64,000 nucleotides of DNA from Loxodes magnus (lineage: Eukaryota > Ciliophora > Karyorelictea > Loxodida > Loxodidae), in assembly GCA_946699065.1 (NCBI GenBank), contig CAMPDV010001293.1, positions 62,001-126,000 on the forward strand. The letters are read 5' to 3'. How positions within the stretch are numbered: position 1 is the first letter of the stretch; each line of letters opens with the position of its first letter. This document shows positions 46,801-61,031 of this stretch, one piece after another. The notes under the pieces are model-generated. The model made no database searches. It was not told where the DNA came from and was given only the letters and a program-made list of their open reading frames with translations. Both the position numbers and the translations under genes were made by a program.

Positions 46801-48199
46801 ATTATTTGACTTCTAAAATCTAGTTGGGATATTATGATTTAAGAACATAATGGTCTTTTATAACTTTGCAAATAAAATATTTTTTAAAGCTATAATACCT
46901 TTTAAATCTATATTTATATCTATGAAAATGAAAGTTATAATTTCTGAAATAGAGTTAAGCATACTTCTGTTAATTAAGTTTGAAATTTAAACTAAATTTA
47001 TCTATATTAAGACTAAATAATGATTTAGTCTTTAAATCCTATCAATATAAGTTATTGCTTATTAATGAAATTAAACTTTGTGGAATCTTAGTCTAAGAAG
47101 TTATTTATAATGCTAATAAATATTTTAAGAAGCAGTTTATCTATAGGAATCATACAGATTATCATATTAAGCATATATAGAAATCTTATTTTAATGTTCT
47201 CATAGAATATTATATTTCATACCTTGCTATTTAATCATTTATAAGTGCCTTTTAATCTTTTTCAGCTTTTTAGATTACTTCTTAGTGCTTTAAATGTTTG
47301 AACTAATAATTTATCATATATAAATAGCTTAATTTCCTTAACCTCTTTTCTACTTAAATTGTAATAAAATGACTATTTTAAAACTTAAATAGATATTGCT
47401 TATGTTATATGAAGAACTAAGAATATTTTAATAAGTAAGAAAGAAATAACTTTGTACATTTAAAAATAGAAAAGCTTATTAAAGTAATAAATTTATGCTT
47501 AATACTTCTCATATGATATATACAGTTAGTTTTATAATTTTTAACTTTATATTTCTATTAATTCAAGTATAGATTGCTTCAGTATCTTTTTATTATTTTT
47601 AAGATTGATGTATTTTATACAAATATCAGCTAAACAGTAAAGAAGTTAAACATTTAAATTCTTATTAGTATAGAAATAACTAAAGATGCTTTTCTTAATT
47701 TTTTATATTAAAACTAAATAATTTATTACAGTTAGCAAGTATAGTTATTTACTAGAGCTATTTAGAACTATTTTCGCTTTTATATAAATACTTATTTTAG
47801 AAATTATTAACTAAAGTAAAGATATACTTATGTGATAAATAGCCATCATTTTTATTCTTACAAGCTTAGTTTCTTCTAAAGAAAAAGTCTTTAATAAATT
47901 AATTTTGTTATGGAAAGCAAATATTTTAGCTTTATAACCAAATTATTAGAGATCATCTATTAACTGTAGGGAATATGATATTATAATCATTTTTATTAAC
48001 ATACCAATAATAAGATCACCATTATCAAAAAAGTTTATTTTAACAAAAAATGTATAAAATTCGAATTTGCTTGGATCTTCACTGTCAAAGAGTCTTGATT
48101 GTTTAAGATTAATTTTAGATATTTTTTCCTATAAATCAAATTTTAATTTATTAGTTACATTTTAAATATAAGAAGCTTCTTTCCTGGCTTGAAATATTA

Positions 48200-48480
48200 T
48201 TTCCTGTAAAGCAAACCTTCTTATGTTCAATATATTTTAAATATATCTTACTATTATTTCATTATTATTCTCTTTATTTTTATTGAAATTGGTAGCAATT
48301 TCGTACTATACCCTGATTGCTTGCAGTATCAGCATATCGTTTCTCTTTGTTAGAAAATATCTTTTATTGGAAGTTATTGCTCTATTTTTATTGGATCATT
48401 GACTTTTGGAATTGTTATTACTTACAGTTACTAGTATTTTAAATTTCCCTTACAATATTCTTTTTTTAATTCTTCCTTAA
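48200..48480 (-). pseudogene. ORF1 knuckle fragment in the second repeat
   Basis: Counterpart of 9600-9880; the knuckle Cys-W(TGA)-Tyr-Cys...His is unchanged. Confidence 0.58.
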
Positions 48481-48734
48481 AATCGCTAAAAGGACGGATT
48501 TAGAGCTAATAATATTTCAAAATTAGTTTTCAGATTTAAAAAATTTCATAGAGTTCATAAAATCTTAAGTTCATTAATAAAGATTTTTAATAACTTTTGT
48601 TTTTTTAAATCTACAACTAAAGAAGGAAAAGATCGATGGCAACATCCTGATCAGAGTTATTTGGCTTTTTTGCAGAGATTTATTTCTTTGGAGTCACTTT
48701 TTTATATGAAAATAAATAATATATAAATATGATC

Positions 48735-49118
48735 ATAGAGTACGTAGCACCTCGTTGGCGCGTAGCTCTTTCAATGTTAATATTAAAAAAGTGTTCTCAT
48801 ATTTCTTATTGTCATTCTATTCGTCCAATGATTCATATCAACTTCTCTAAATGGGGAATCTTCTTATTAAACATTTTTCTTGAGGCTTGAACCAAATGCT
48901 CCAGTCTTCTTGAATAAGATCCAAATAAGAATTAATAATTAAATCATTGCCAGGTCTGTCACTCAAACATACTGCTAGTGAACACTCTCGGTAAGTTAGG
49001 CTTATCTCTTCAGAGCTTGTCCACCCTTCTCCGTGGTGGCATATAGTACGAGATTACTCGCAATGCATTTTACACTACACCAAATTACTTACTAGTTCTC
49101 ACGAATGCGGCTGACATA
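48735..49118 (-). repeat. GC-rich structured repeat, copy in the second large repeat
   Basis: Counterpart of 10136-10515 but with more differences than the surroundings (for instance GCGAG-TAAT-CTCGT restores a stem that is broken in the 10-kb copy, and ATGCCACCACGG replaces ATGTCACCAGAA). This copy is closer to the 41428 element at these sites. Confidence 0.65.
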
Positions 49119-49256
49119 TATATTTTATATACTTATAATGATAATAAAGTAAATTTTAAGCATAAATTAAAGTTGCAGTGTGTTGTATAAAAAGGAATGC
49201 TAATATGATAGTATCACAGATTAGGAATAATAATTAATATTTATATAATTAAAAAG

Positions 49257-49556
49257 ATGGTAGGAGCTGAGGCTGATTCTCTGATAAAACCTTCTAGTTT
49301 TATGGATAAGGCCAAGTTCCTATTGCAGAGAAGATCCCTAGCTGAGTCAATTTTAGCAAGTGAATAAAATCTTTCTTGCCGTCCACTCTTACTAGCGGTT
49401 GAAGCCAATCGTTCCATTGGAACTCTCTGACCTAATTTTATTGAATTAAGCAACGCAGCATCCTCATTAATGCGTCAAGAGAGTGTTCTTGTCGTATAGT
49501 TGGAAAGAAGTTTTCAGTTCCTTGAAAGAGAAATTTTTACGTTTATGAATGAATGA
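49257..49556 (+). CDS. Small hypothetical protein in the second repeat (doubtful)
   Basis: Counterpart of 10649-10948: MVGAEADSLIKPSSFMDK. Same length, three amino-acid differences. Confidence 0.3.
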
Positions 49557-49570
49557 ATTAATTAATTTAT

Positions 49571-49905
49571 GTGGTTTCACCATTGATAGGTTGACCACAA
49601 ATTAAGATAGAACCAAAAGTAAGAGTATTCTTGTAAATTATCTTATCTGACCAGAATCTTCTCATTTTCTTCCATTTATTCTAATTCTTCTTCCAATAGA
49701 TTCATTATACCCTGATCTGAATAATTAGAGTCAATCTCCATCATTAGATCTTTTTAAAGCAGTAGAATTCGATTCTCTATCTATTGCTTTTCTAACTCTT
49801 TCATTTGTCTTTAGATAGCTAAGCTATCTGTTAGTCTTTTCTTAGCGCATCGCAAGTTCCTTTCCACATTTTCTTAGAATTGTTATGTAGCTGTTAAATA
49901 AAGTT
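49571..49905 (-). CDS. Coiled-coil fragment in the second repeat
   Basis: Counterpart of 10970-11294, essentially unchanged. Confidence 0.42.
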
Positions 49906-50380
49906 TTTATTTATAATAATTAATTAATATTTGTATAAACAATAATTAAAGTTTGCTTTATATCTTAACTAAGATGCAATACCTTTAATAGCATATATAT
50001 TTATTAGTTGAAACTATATTAATTAAGTTATATACCCACTAATTTTTACTTATTTCTTGCTTATCTCTTAAGCTTTCTTAGTTAATTTTCAAATATTTAA
50101 TTACTCTCCATTTTTCAATAAATATATAAAAAGTTTTAAATTTTTGATGTAAAATAATTAAATATAACTAAAATATTTTCGTATTATTAGCAAATACTCT
50201 TTCAAATAATGTGAAAAATAAGCAACCTCAACTTTATTTTAAACAAGATTGGAAAAAATGAAGCTTCAAGAGTTAATTATTTAGTTATTTGATATTTACC
50301 TTAAATTTAGTTAAGAAACATCAAATATAATTTTATTTTTCTTATATAAATTATATTAAGTTTAATTTTCCTTTCTTAGT

Positions 50381-51501
50381 TCATTAATCTAGCTAGTGAA
50401 AAAGGAGAATTTCTTGAATGTCTCCTTCACTATCCCTAAACATAGCACTATTATAGTAACTGTAATAGAAGAAATATTTTTTATTTTCATATTCAAGTAT
50501 AGCAGTTTATGTTTAATAATTATAATTAAACATGCCTCCTTCACTGCAGTTTTCAATATCATTATATTTAAAGAATTTTGCTTTATTTATATCAAAATCT
50601 GGTTTCTTTTTTTTTTATTTCTTCTTTCGCCTTTTCTAAACATTAAGATCCTAATAATGCTTAAACATTTCTTTTTCGCTTTTTTCCCTTTTTATTCGTA
50701 GTCTTTTTAAGGTGGAGATAAGATTTTAATACCTGATAATGGTTTTTCTTTGTTAAGATAATAAATCAACTTTTCATTTGTTACTCATCTAGTGCTTGAA
50801 AATACATATCCTTCATTTTCATATTAAGGATTTTCGTAAACATGTTCTATTCATGCATAATCATCACAATTTTTAAGATTCGATACTATATCATACTTTG
50901 ATAAAAAGAATGGAATTTAAGAAAGTTTACTTTTTCAGGCTTACTACTATCTTAACTGATTCCATGCAAATAAAAACTTAAGAGAGTTATTTTTCTTTAG
51001 TACTTAAGTAAATATTTTCTTTGATTAAATAATTTCATTTTATGGTTCATTTATAAATCCAAAGACTCCTATTATTTTTCTTTCGTTTTGCATCATTGAT
51101 GATGATCATTTGAAGTTGCTTTCTCTTCATAAAATAGGATTTGTTTATTTCTATTCTTTATAAGCTGCTTGAAGTCATAAAAAGAAGTGAATTAAATCTT
51201 CTTAGTGGCTATATACTCCTACAAAATGAAAATGCTATATTTATAGTCTATTTTCATTATCATAAAAACTAAGTCCAATTAAGTCGAATGTTAAATCACG
51301 TTGAAGATATAAATTACACATAAATTCATTTTGCACGCAATCATAATGACTTGAACATGACAAAGGCTTAGAAAAGGGAACTTTATTTAAAGCTTTTAAC
51401 TTAAATAGCTTTTCTTATGTTTGAACATCTGGATCAACTGGTTAAAATTGTCTATTAAGTTCTTAATTTTAATATTCTTCGTTAGAGCCACTTGGTCCCA
51501 T
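50381..51501 (-). pseudogene. Family P protein, copy P2 in the second repeat, with conversion patch
   Basis: The span of 1121 bp is out of phase, as in copy 1, by an indel in the A/T run before the C-terminal block. Between about 50812 and 50857 the sequence differs completely from copy 1 and resembles P3/P4 (ACATGTTC, CTTCATTTTCAT) while both sides match copy 1. The T-rich part near 50685-50700 (CCCTTTTTATTCGTAG) also follows P3. Confidence 0.65.
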
Positions 51502-52249
51502 TTAATTTAAAAGTTTTAAATAGTTCCATTTAAATAAATAAAAGTTATAAAAGCAATTATAAAATTAAGTCTTTTAATTAAATATGAAATAAGATGATTA
51601 TGAAGTCTTAACGTAATAAGTGCAAGATACTAACTAAAGCTATTATAATCTTCCTAATCTACTTTATTCTAATTCATAATTAAATGCATGCTAATATGAC
51701 CATAAATATCATTAAAGATATTTAACCATTTCCTTTAAAAGTAAATTACTTTTATCTTTAAGAAAAGGAGTTAAATATTTTCTAATAAAATTAGTAGTTT
51801 TAATATATTTAAAAGGAGAAAGTTAAAGTTAAACTTACACTCTAAAATAATTTATTATAACTAAATACAAAAACTAAATAAATATAGCATCTAAAAATAA
51901 AATAGTATGCTGGATAAAATCTAAATGTATCTTAAGCAAATAATTCCTTTAGTATATTATTTTAAGCTAATAACATTTTAAGAAACTTAAAATATATAAA
52001 GAGGCTTTAAATCAATTTAGATTTAGGAAAGTTCAAATATAATTTATAGAATATGGCTATACACTTTTACCATCAAACTATATATCTTATGCCTTATATA
52101 TTATTGTTTAATTTCATAAAGATGATAACATATAAGAGCAAAAGCTATAGGAACTTTATTTTAAATTAAAATTAATTCTTAGTTAAAAAATATTAATCAG
52201 AAAGTATTTAGATATTTATTTTAATATTATATCTATTTTCATTTAATTA

Positions 52250-55200
52250 AATCTCATTAAAAATATGTTGGAACACAGAAAGGAATTATTTCTCCCTCCA
52301 AGGAAGTAGAGCCCGAATCGAATCAGGACCACAAAGAGTAAAAAAAGCTACAGTAAATTAATAACGATGAAATGACGCCAACTTTGAAGGAGAAACTGAG
52401 AAAATAAGCGAAGTCCATTTTAAATCAGGCAGCCACGGAGTTTAAACCTTCTGATCAAATGAATATGGACTAGTTCATCAAAGTCGTTCCAAACCTTCAT
52501 GAAGGGGTTAAACATCTCCGAAAAGAGAACACTAAGCTGACGGAATTGATAAAAAATGTGCTCCAAGAAACTTTGGATTTGAGAATAACTTACTAGGAAA
52601 GGAAGATTGACATCTTATAAAAATAACAATGAGAATAGCTCAGCAGTTAAGCTTCTAGTTAGAAAAAAAATTAGAAGCAGAATTAAAAAATAGAATCTTA
52701 ATTTTAGAGCTAAAATAAGAAATACCAAGCTAACAGTTTCTTTAATATAGCAATTAATGAAACGCATGCTAAGTAATAATTTGTACCTATTATAGTACAT
52801 GGATTTCGGACCTACTATAGAAATGCTAACGGGCGAGGAGGTGTCTGTATCATGGCTAAAGAGAAACTAACACAACTCAAATAGTTTAAGAGGCAGATGG
52901 AGAGGCCTAGCTGAGATTCTGCACAATAAAACTTGACGATATACTCTTTACTTCATGCTACATGCCAGACAACAACAAAACAACAGATATGAAAGATGAA
53001 GCCTATAAATTCTCAATGAAGTATCTAATGCGTTTCCCCATAATACTCATATCTTCCTTGGTGACTTTAATGCACTACTAGAAGACTTTGGTAGTAATTC
53101 TCTAAACAACTACGATAATACATCCCGATTAAAATAGTTTATTCAACAGAATGATTTGTAGATTATGAATGACCCTATAGCAAATACATTCATTCATAGA
53201 GCTAATCAATAATATTAATGTAATGATTACATTTTGGCAACCCAACACTTGAATATTGATTAATTTAACAATTTCTAGGCTCACTATGACAAGCTAATCA
53301 CTGATTATATTCCTATATCTGTGACTCTTGCTTACAATGCAATCACAAATGTTCCAAGATAATAACCATTACTCTATAATATTGATAAGCTACTTGATCC
53401 AATGGACAGATAAAATTACTAAAATTAATTTTAAGGTAGTTTTTCGTGTTTTTTGACTATGGCATCAGATAACTTAGACTCATAATATAGTTTCATCACG
53501 AACTTACTTTAGAATAGACCAATGAACACAATATGAGTAGTTAAAAAAAATACTAATTACAGCAAACTGCCTCGAAATATCACTTTGAAGTATATAGCTG
53601 CTTAAAGAGCAAATTAGGAGTATAAGAAATTGATGCTTATACAAGGAAGAATTAACTAAACAGTAACTGAAACTCATTCTGTAGCCAGAAAATTAAAAAA
53701 TATATATATGCGATCTTATTGAAAATAGAAAAAGGTTCAGGCTACAGGTAAATTTCTCAAACTAAATGGAAATCAACGAACGATGTTCTGTCAGGCTAAA
53801 AAGATAATAAACCCTAAAATAAGGAATTAAATGAATTTTAATGAAGAACTTAGTAACTCCTTTATTGATAACTGAGAAACCTTTGTGTTAAACAAACATT
53901 AAAATGTAAAATTGGAACAACTTAATTTTAGTAAACGGTAAATAGATCTCATTTATAGAAATCCTTAACTTATCAATTATCTATCTTCTCACTTTGAAAA
54001 TTTTGAACTTTGAAAATTTTAAGAAATTAAAGAAATTATTAAACATATTCCAAATGGCAAGGCAGCTGGACTAAATGGAATAAAGGGTGAACTCATCAAG
54101 TATGCTGGAGAAGAGTTACAATAAATAATTCACTGTTTTATCAATAATATGATGCAACTTTAATAAATTCCATACAAGCTGAATACCTCCATTATCATTT
54201 CTATTTTCAGGAAAGGTAATAAGAGTGATTGGAAAAACTGAAAACCAATTTCCCTTATGAATACTATATTGAAGATCTATGACAAGGCTTTAACAGAAAG
54301 GACTTATAAAATTCTTTAAGAATGAAACTTCATACATCCTGCATAAATGGGATTTCTCAAGAAGAGACAAACAGCCCACTAAATATGATAATTGTAGCAG
54401 ATAATTGACCTCTATTAGAGTGAAGGGAAAGGCTAAACAGGGATGCTTGCTACTCTTATTGATGTTGAGAAGATGTTTGATAGTATTGAGAGAAGAAAAC
54501 TCTTTCAACATCTTAGGAGAATAAAAATACCTCTGGGATTGATACTGGCACTAGAGTCTTTCTACAGTAACCTGAATTCCTCTTTTCTAATCGATGGGTA
54601 AACAACTTGACGACTTCATTACAACAATAGAGTTATGCAAGGGAGTTCACATGGTCCTGTACTCTCCCTCCTATATTATGATATAGTAATCAGACATCTA
54701 TAGGAAAGAAATACACTTCTAGGTATCAATCTGCACAATATGAACTTTGTTTGCAGAGTGTGGGCAGATGACCTTATACTCCTTTTTTGTTCTGCTTAAA
54801 GGATGTAATAACTTATAGATTAATGCAACAGAGTTTTTCAGTGAATTTTTCTGTAAATAAATACTAGTAAATGTGAAGCAATACAATTTGTTAAAAAAAG
54901 AAGAGCTAAAAAAATCGAATCAAATTTGAAACTGGAAGGTAAACATATCAAATAGAAGTCAAGTGACGTACTTTGGAGTCATAATACAAGAAAATGATCT
55001 TTTGATCAATCACTGTAAATATAGAATTTAAACATATTTAGAATCGCTAAAGAAATGCATTTATACTCTCAGCCGATACAAGAATGTTACTCCCTTACAC
55101 TTTAAAATGCTTTGTCGCATGTTTACGATGCCTAAGGCTGAATACGGTGGAGAATTGGTTCCTTGAACTATAATGAGAGGTTCATAAACTATGAAAGAGA

Positions 55201-56174
55201 AGATAAGCAAAAGTATGCGTATAATTGCGAGGAAGGCTTTACAGTCGCCTATCTCTGTCTTTAATGAGTCTTGTTACATAGACTTTAATTGACTCCCTTT
55301 TGAGCATATTATGGCTAGTCGCTTTTTCCGTTTCTACTTTAAAATACAGAAAGAAGCTAAGACTTATCCGGAATCTGATATAGGAAAACTCTTTGAATGC
55401 AATTGAAACTAAAAATCTTTGTACTTTTAGTAAGTTAAAAGGATATTTTAATATTACGGAATTAGCAACGACGACTAAACCATGATTTCTAATTAACTTT
55501 CTTTTGAGAATCTTATTGAAGAAAAAAAAGAAACAAATTATATTAAGAAGCAACTATACGATATAGAGACATGCCCACTGCACAAATATTTAGAGAGCAA
55601 CTTGGAGGACTTTTGAAATTTCCTGAAATAAATTACAGTAAACTAAACAAGGAATATAAAAAAGAAATCATCTAAGTCTTTAAATTAAGAACTAATTCTT
55701 ACAGTTTTCAATATGACTTACATATGCGTCGTTATCCTATAAAAAATTACCTCTGTAAATGTGATGGAAAAGACACGTTTAGACATATCTTCGAATGTGT
55801 CTACTATTAGGACATAGTTAGAAATATCTCTGATAAATTTCCTGGAAAAAACTTGGAAAAACTAGTAACTTACAATTAACTCTACATAAACTAGCAGTTC
55901 ACTTCTCATAAGTAAATTGATGCAGATCTTCAGATAAAAATTTTTCATAAGAATCTACGAAAAAAAGAATTGAAATTGTAGAACGAAACACAAATAATTG
56001 ATTGGAGCTAAAGAAGAATAATAAGAAAGCACAAGAAACAACGGGGAAAAATTGAAGATGGAAAGAACGATGCTTGAACTTTTAGAACATAATTAAAATG
56101 AGTTATCTGATTTATATCAGTGACTTCATTTCATTAACATTTTTATTAAAGTGCTTTCTTTTTTAATATAGCAA
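52250..56174 (+). mobile_element. LINE A, second copy
   Basis: Counterpart of 13640-17562. It carries one extra A near 53926 (CTTAATTTTAG against CTTATTTTAG), which puts endonuclease C-terminal half, linker and RT into a single frame of more than 600 codons. So this copy is the better guide to the intact protein. Confidence 0.85.
52372..56077 (+). pseudogene. LINE A polyprotein, second copy (less damaged)
   Basis: ORF1 coil from the ATG at 52372; phase breaks remain near 52930 and 53013 as in copy 1. From about 53020 to 54920 one frame covers FLGDFNALLEDFG, linker, FEL-W-KFQEIKEII and the whole RT palm with VWADDLILLF. TGA:Trp sites are identical to copy 1. The C-terminal Cys/His motif is at about 55760-55805, with the end at TGA 56075-56077. 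Confidence 0.75.
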
Positions 56175-57412
56175 AATGGAAATAGAGCAAAGAGAAATAA
56201 AATAAATTCAAATATTAAATTTCTAAAAAGGAGAAAAACAGCTACTATTGTCTTAAAACAGGACATATATAAGTAAAGTTAAAATTTTTAAAACTTAAAA
56301 ATGCAATATTTTAAGAAATTTAAGCAAGAATAAGAAAAAATATATTGCAATATGGATGGAGAAATATACAGAATAAAAATGAAATAAATAAACAATAAGA
56401 CTGATGTTAACAAGACCTGGAGGTAGAAGAAATTAGGGACCAGAGCAAATGGAGTGAACTTACGAATTTACTTTAAGTAAAAGATGTGTGATTGGCTGCT
56501 AATTAACTATAAGAAATAATAATTCGGATTAAATCTTAAAATATTATACTCCATATGAAAAGAATCGAAATATTTAAGAACAAGATAATGCAATAAAAGA
56601 AAAATATAAAATAAGAAAGGTAAAAAATAAATAAGGGAAAATTAAACAAGGCATGCTAATAAATAAATCTGAAAGATATCAGTAATTTCTTGTTTATATG
56701 ATTGAATGATTATGACTTAGGGTATAAAATATAACTATCTAAATAAAATTTTTCAAATTATTCATTTGTGTCTATAGCTATTTATAGAAATCCTATAATT
56801 ATTTTTTGTATAGTTTGCTATAAATACACAAAAGCTTTTTCAAAAGAAAATATTTTTTCTCTATAAAACCTTTATATTTAATAAGAACTTTGTAACTAAA
56901 TTTTTGATTATACTTTTTATTTATATTTCAAAAAGATAAAATTAATTTAAAATTTATGTATTGCACTTATAAAGAAACAGGTAAAATATGGAAAATGTTG
57001 AATAAATAGGATAGGATAAAATAAATGATTACAAATATATACAATTAATATTAATTAATAAAGTTAAATATTATTTAATGAAAGAGAATAAAAGAAAAAT
57101 AAGGAAAATAAAATTACATATAGTATATAAAAATATTGTACAATAAATAAATTAAAAAATAATTTTAATTATAATTCTGAAAGAGCTTTATGCTATAAAA
57201 GAAAGAATCTAGTTCATTTTTTAGATTAGTAGAATGTGAAATTTGTATATAAAAAGTAGAAGTAAAATTTGTATAATTTTATAGTTCCTAGATATTGCTT
57301 TATATTTATTAACTTTTAAATAGAAATTACCATAAAATTAGAATTAATTTAAATAATATTCAAAAGATATGTTAATATGAAAAAATGTAAAATTATATTA
57401 TATATATTAAAA

Positions 57413-58151
57413 ATGGAACCTAAAATATAACAATCTCCAAACTAGACAAATAAAATATAATAACAAATATAGATTGATCTTTAACATCTACAAAAAGAAA
57501 ACCTTAAACTCTAGCAGATACTCTAAGAACTTTTAAACAAAGTTTGTATTCTAATCTAGCAAGTTGATTAACTTAAACAGGAAAACACTGGATTAAAATA
57601 AGATATCGTAAGTAGACCTTCTGATCGGCAAATATACTCATTAATCCAGCAGATTGAAGAAAAATTACAAAGAATAAATTATGGAAAGAATCAGGAACTG
57701 TAAAATAAGAAAAACTATGATCCCATGGATGTAGAGACAGAGAAAGAAGAACTAAATTAAGCATTAGTTTGTACATAAAAAAGACCGATAATAAGGTGCT
57801 GATACTGAAAGAAGCAAGGCCACAAGGTAAGAAACTGTTGGAATTTTTAGAAAAAGAAAAAAAGAAGAACGAAAGGCATGAAATAAAATATTTAAAAAAT
57901 ACCGCACAAAAGAAGCAAAATTATATAGAAGAAAAGAACAATAAATCATCCAAGCAATACTTCTAATACTAATGGAAGCAAGAGAACGGAATAAAAGACA
58001 ATATGGATTTGATGTAGAAAGCTTATGTCTGCAAGTCTTAGTGAAAACAGGGGAAAGCGAGAAATAATTAAAATCTACTCTTAAGAAGAAGATTTCTGAT
58101 AAGAAAATCTTTACAAACTCTAATTTTGTGATTAATTAAAAAAAAGTAAAA
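57413..58151 (+). CDS. LINE ORF1-type protein in the second repeat
   Basis: Counterpart of 18801-19539, identical as far as compared, including the two TGA codons of the knuckle. Confidence 0.58.
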
Positions 58152-58167
58152 TCACTTTAATAAATTA

Positions 58168-58379
58168 TATAATGTTATATTATATTATATTATATTATAT
58201 TATATTATATTATATTATATTATATTATATTATATTATATTATATTATATTATATTATATTATATTATATTATATTATATTATATTATATTATATTATAT
58301 TATATTATATTATATTATATTATATAATGTTATATTATATTATATTATATTATATTATATTATATTATATTATATTATA
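58168..58379. repeat. ATATT microsatellite in the second repeat
   Basis: One unit shorter than copy 1 (155 bp between the ATGTT variants at 58172 and 58327). Confidence 0.97.
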
Positions 58380-59912
58380 AATTTCAAGATTTAACAGTTA
58401 TTATTAATTTTTTCTTAACTATCTCTTTTAATTCAGATTTTTGAAATTTATTAATATAAAAATTATTAAAAGATTAAAGTTTTAAAAATATAATAGTTAT
58501 TTTCTATTATAAGAAATAATTTTAACTTTATTGTATTTTATTATTATGAAAAATTATTTAATTAAGATATATAATATTTTTAGATTTAAATTCTTTAAAT
58601 ATATATATAAATAAAATATATTTGGTGTTTTCCAGGGATTTTTATTCAGTTCTCACTATCCTGTATTGAATGGAAGTTTAATAAAAAGTTTAATATAATT
58701 CTTTATTTTCAAATCTTGCATAAATTTCATGGCGATTAGTTTTATTTTAGTTTTATAGCATTTCTTTTTCCTATAGTTTATTCCTAAATCAAATAGATAA
58801 AATTTTTCATATATGTCTCTACTACTCCTCCAGTGTTATGTTTTAATTTTTATTATTTGTACTGATCGTTTTTTGGGTGCTAATTTTTGAATGCTTAAAA
58901 CTTCTAACATCTTTTGTGATGATGTTACGTCAATCTAATATAAAAACATTGCTTTTTTCTTTTTCTGACTTTAAATCTGAATATCTTCTATTTCTATTCA
59001 GACAGATTAGATTTACTATTCTAGCTTTGTTAGTAGTTTTTGAAGATATTTTAACTTATTTCTTAAAGGTCATTTTTAATAATTTTTTTCTATTTCTTAA
59101 AATATTCAAGACAAAAAATTAAATGTTTAACGTTCTTAGAGGTATTTCAACTTCTTTCCCGCCAGCCTCTAGATTGCTATAGAGGCAAAATATAAAAGTT
59201 CCAAAATGTCTATTATTCTTTTCAATACATGTAGTCACTGCGAAGTCTTAAGAAAATAAATTTTTTAACTTTAAAAATCTTTATCAAAGAACCGCGAGCC
59301 ATTGAGGTGCTACACGCTTTCTAGTTTAATCAATTTATTATTTATCTTTATTCAGCTTTTTGACCTCTTCCTGAGGTTCAGCACCACTTTTATCAGCTAA
59401 TCAAAGCTTATTTACTTTTCTGTAATTTAATTTGAGATTTCCTAGTGCTCAATATTTTCTGCCTATTTCTTAGGTTTCTCTTCAAAGTTTGGAGACTCGA
59501 TTTGATGGGCGACCTTTTTGTTGCTCTCTTCTTGGTCCCAACTCCTGTCTTCTTGAAGCCGCAAAAATTTGGTGAAAAATCCTGACATCGTTTTGTTCTT
59601 AAAATATTAGATAAATCTTTCTCTTGTTCTTCTGTTTTAAATTTTCTTGTAAGTTTAATATAACTTTAAATAGCTTCTACAAAGTAAATAATTAAGTCGT
59701 TCTGATACTTGCTAATCCAAAACAGACTTGATCTATTAAAAAAGGATTTAGTGAATTAAATTAGTTTCTGTTTTTTAGAACTTGAATATAAATGCTTATT
59801 AAATTATTTAATTGTAAAATAATAAAAGAATATTGACTGAAATAGTATTTTAGTATTAGTTTGACAAATAGAGTTAAATTAATAAAATAAATAACTAATA
59901 AGTGTTCTAAAT

Positions 59913-60843
59913 AATAATAAGGTAAATTAAGTTTAGCAGTTTTCGAGGATTTTCACCTCTTCATACTGGACACCAGATTGCTCCAGTGTTAAAAATAAAG
60001 TTTTAGATGTCTCTACTCCTCTCTCCTCCCATTACTCTCGTCATTTCCGGATCTAACCTTATTTCTAATTAAATTTTCTCTTGTAAATGTATCCTTATTC
60101 ATTTAAGTATAACCTTTCTCTTATTTGTCTCTACTACATTTGTTTTTTCTTCCTCTACTGTGCTTGCATGGTTCTTTATTTATTCCAGTACTACGTCTTG
60201 AAATTTTGGAATTCCTTGCAGCGTCTTCATAAGTGTTCTGTCGAATTGCAGTAGTAACATTTCTTCACTACTTTTTGGAGTTTAACCTTAGTCTTCTTAT
60301 TGGTCTCTTCAATCATCATTGGATCTCCCCTTTGTTCAACTAATTTCTTTTCTGGTATTTCCAGTCTAATACTCATATCAGATTGTTTATGAAGCTAATT
60401 TTAGGATTAACTACTCTGGTCTTAAGATATGTTTCAGAAAGCGCTTAGTTCTCTTTCTTAGGACATAAGTCTAGATTATATTCCTTCCACTAGGTTGAGT
60501 TTTTCCATCAGTTTCTCATTGTCTTTTCTCAGTTTCCTAACCTCTTCCTGGAGATTTAGTACCACTTTGACGAGCTGTTCCATGCTCATCTGGTCAGAAG
60601 GATTAAACTTTGAGATCTCCTGGTACAGAGCAGACTTCATCTGCTTTCTGGGCTTCTCTTCTGAGGTTGGAGTTATCTCATGTGCTGTCTTCTGAGCTTG
60701 TTTCTGTTCCTCTTCAGGTTGTTAGAATTAAGAAAAAGGTTAGGATTAAGGGTAAGAAGACTATCCAAGATTGGATTCAGGTTTCCTCTCCAACTTTTTG
60801 GAGGTGTGTAGAAACCTCTTTTGAATCCTTGGATTGTTTTATT
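59913..60843 (-). mobile_element. ORF1-only (half-LINE) element in the second repeat
   Basis: Counterpart of 21305-22235 with the same 14-bp duplications at 59899-59912 and 60844-60857. It therefore inserted before the large duplication. Confidence 0.8.
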
Positions 60844-61031
60844 TAAGTGTTCTAAATTAAAGTATTTCTAATTTATATTAAATAAGATTATATTATTAAG
60901 CAGCTTTATTTTCATATTTCTTATCAATATTACTCATATTTCATTATCAAACTAATCATTTTTCCATATACAACTAAAGCTGTAACTAATATATTATTTC
61001 CTTTTTTAAATACTCACTTTACTTAATTTAG

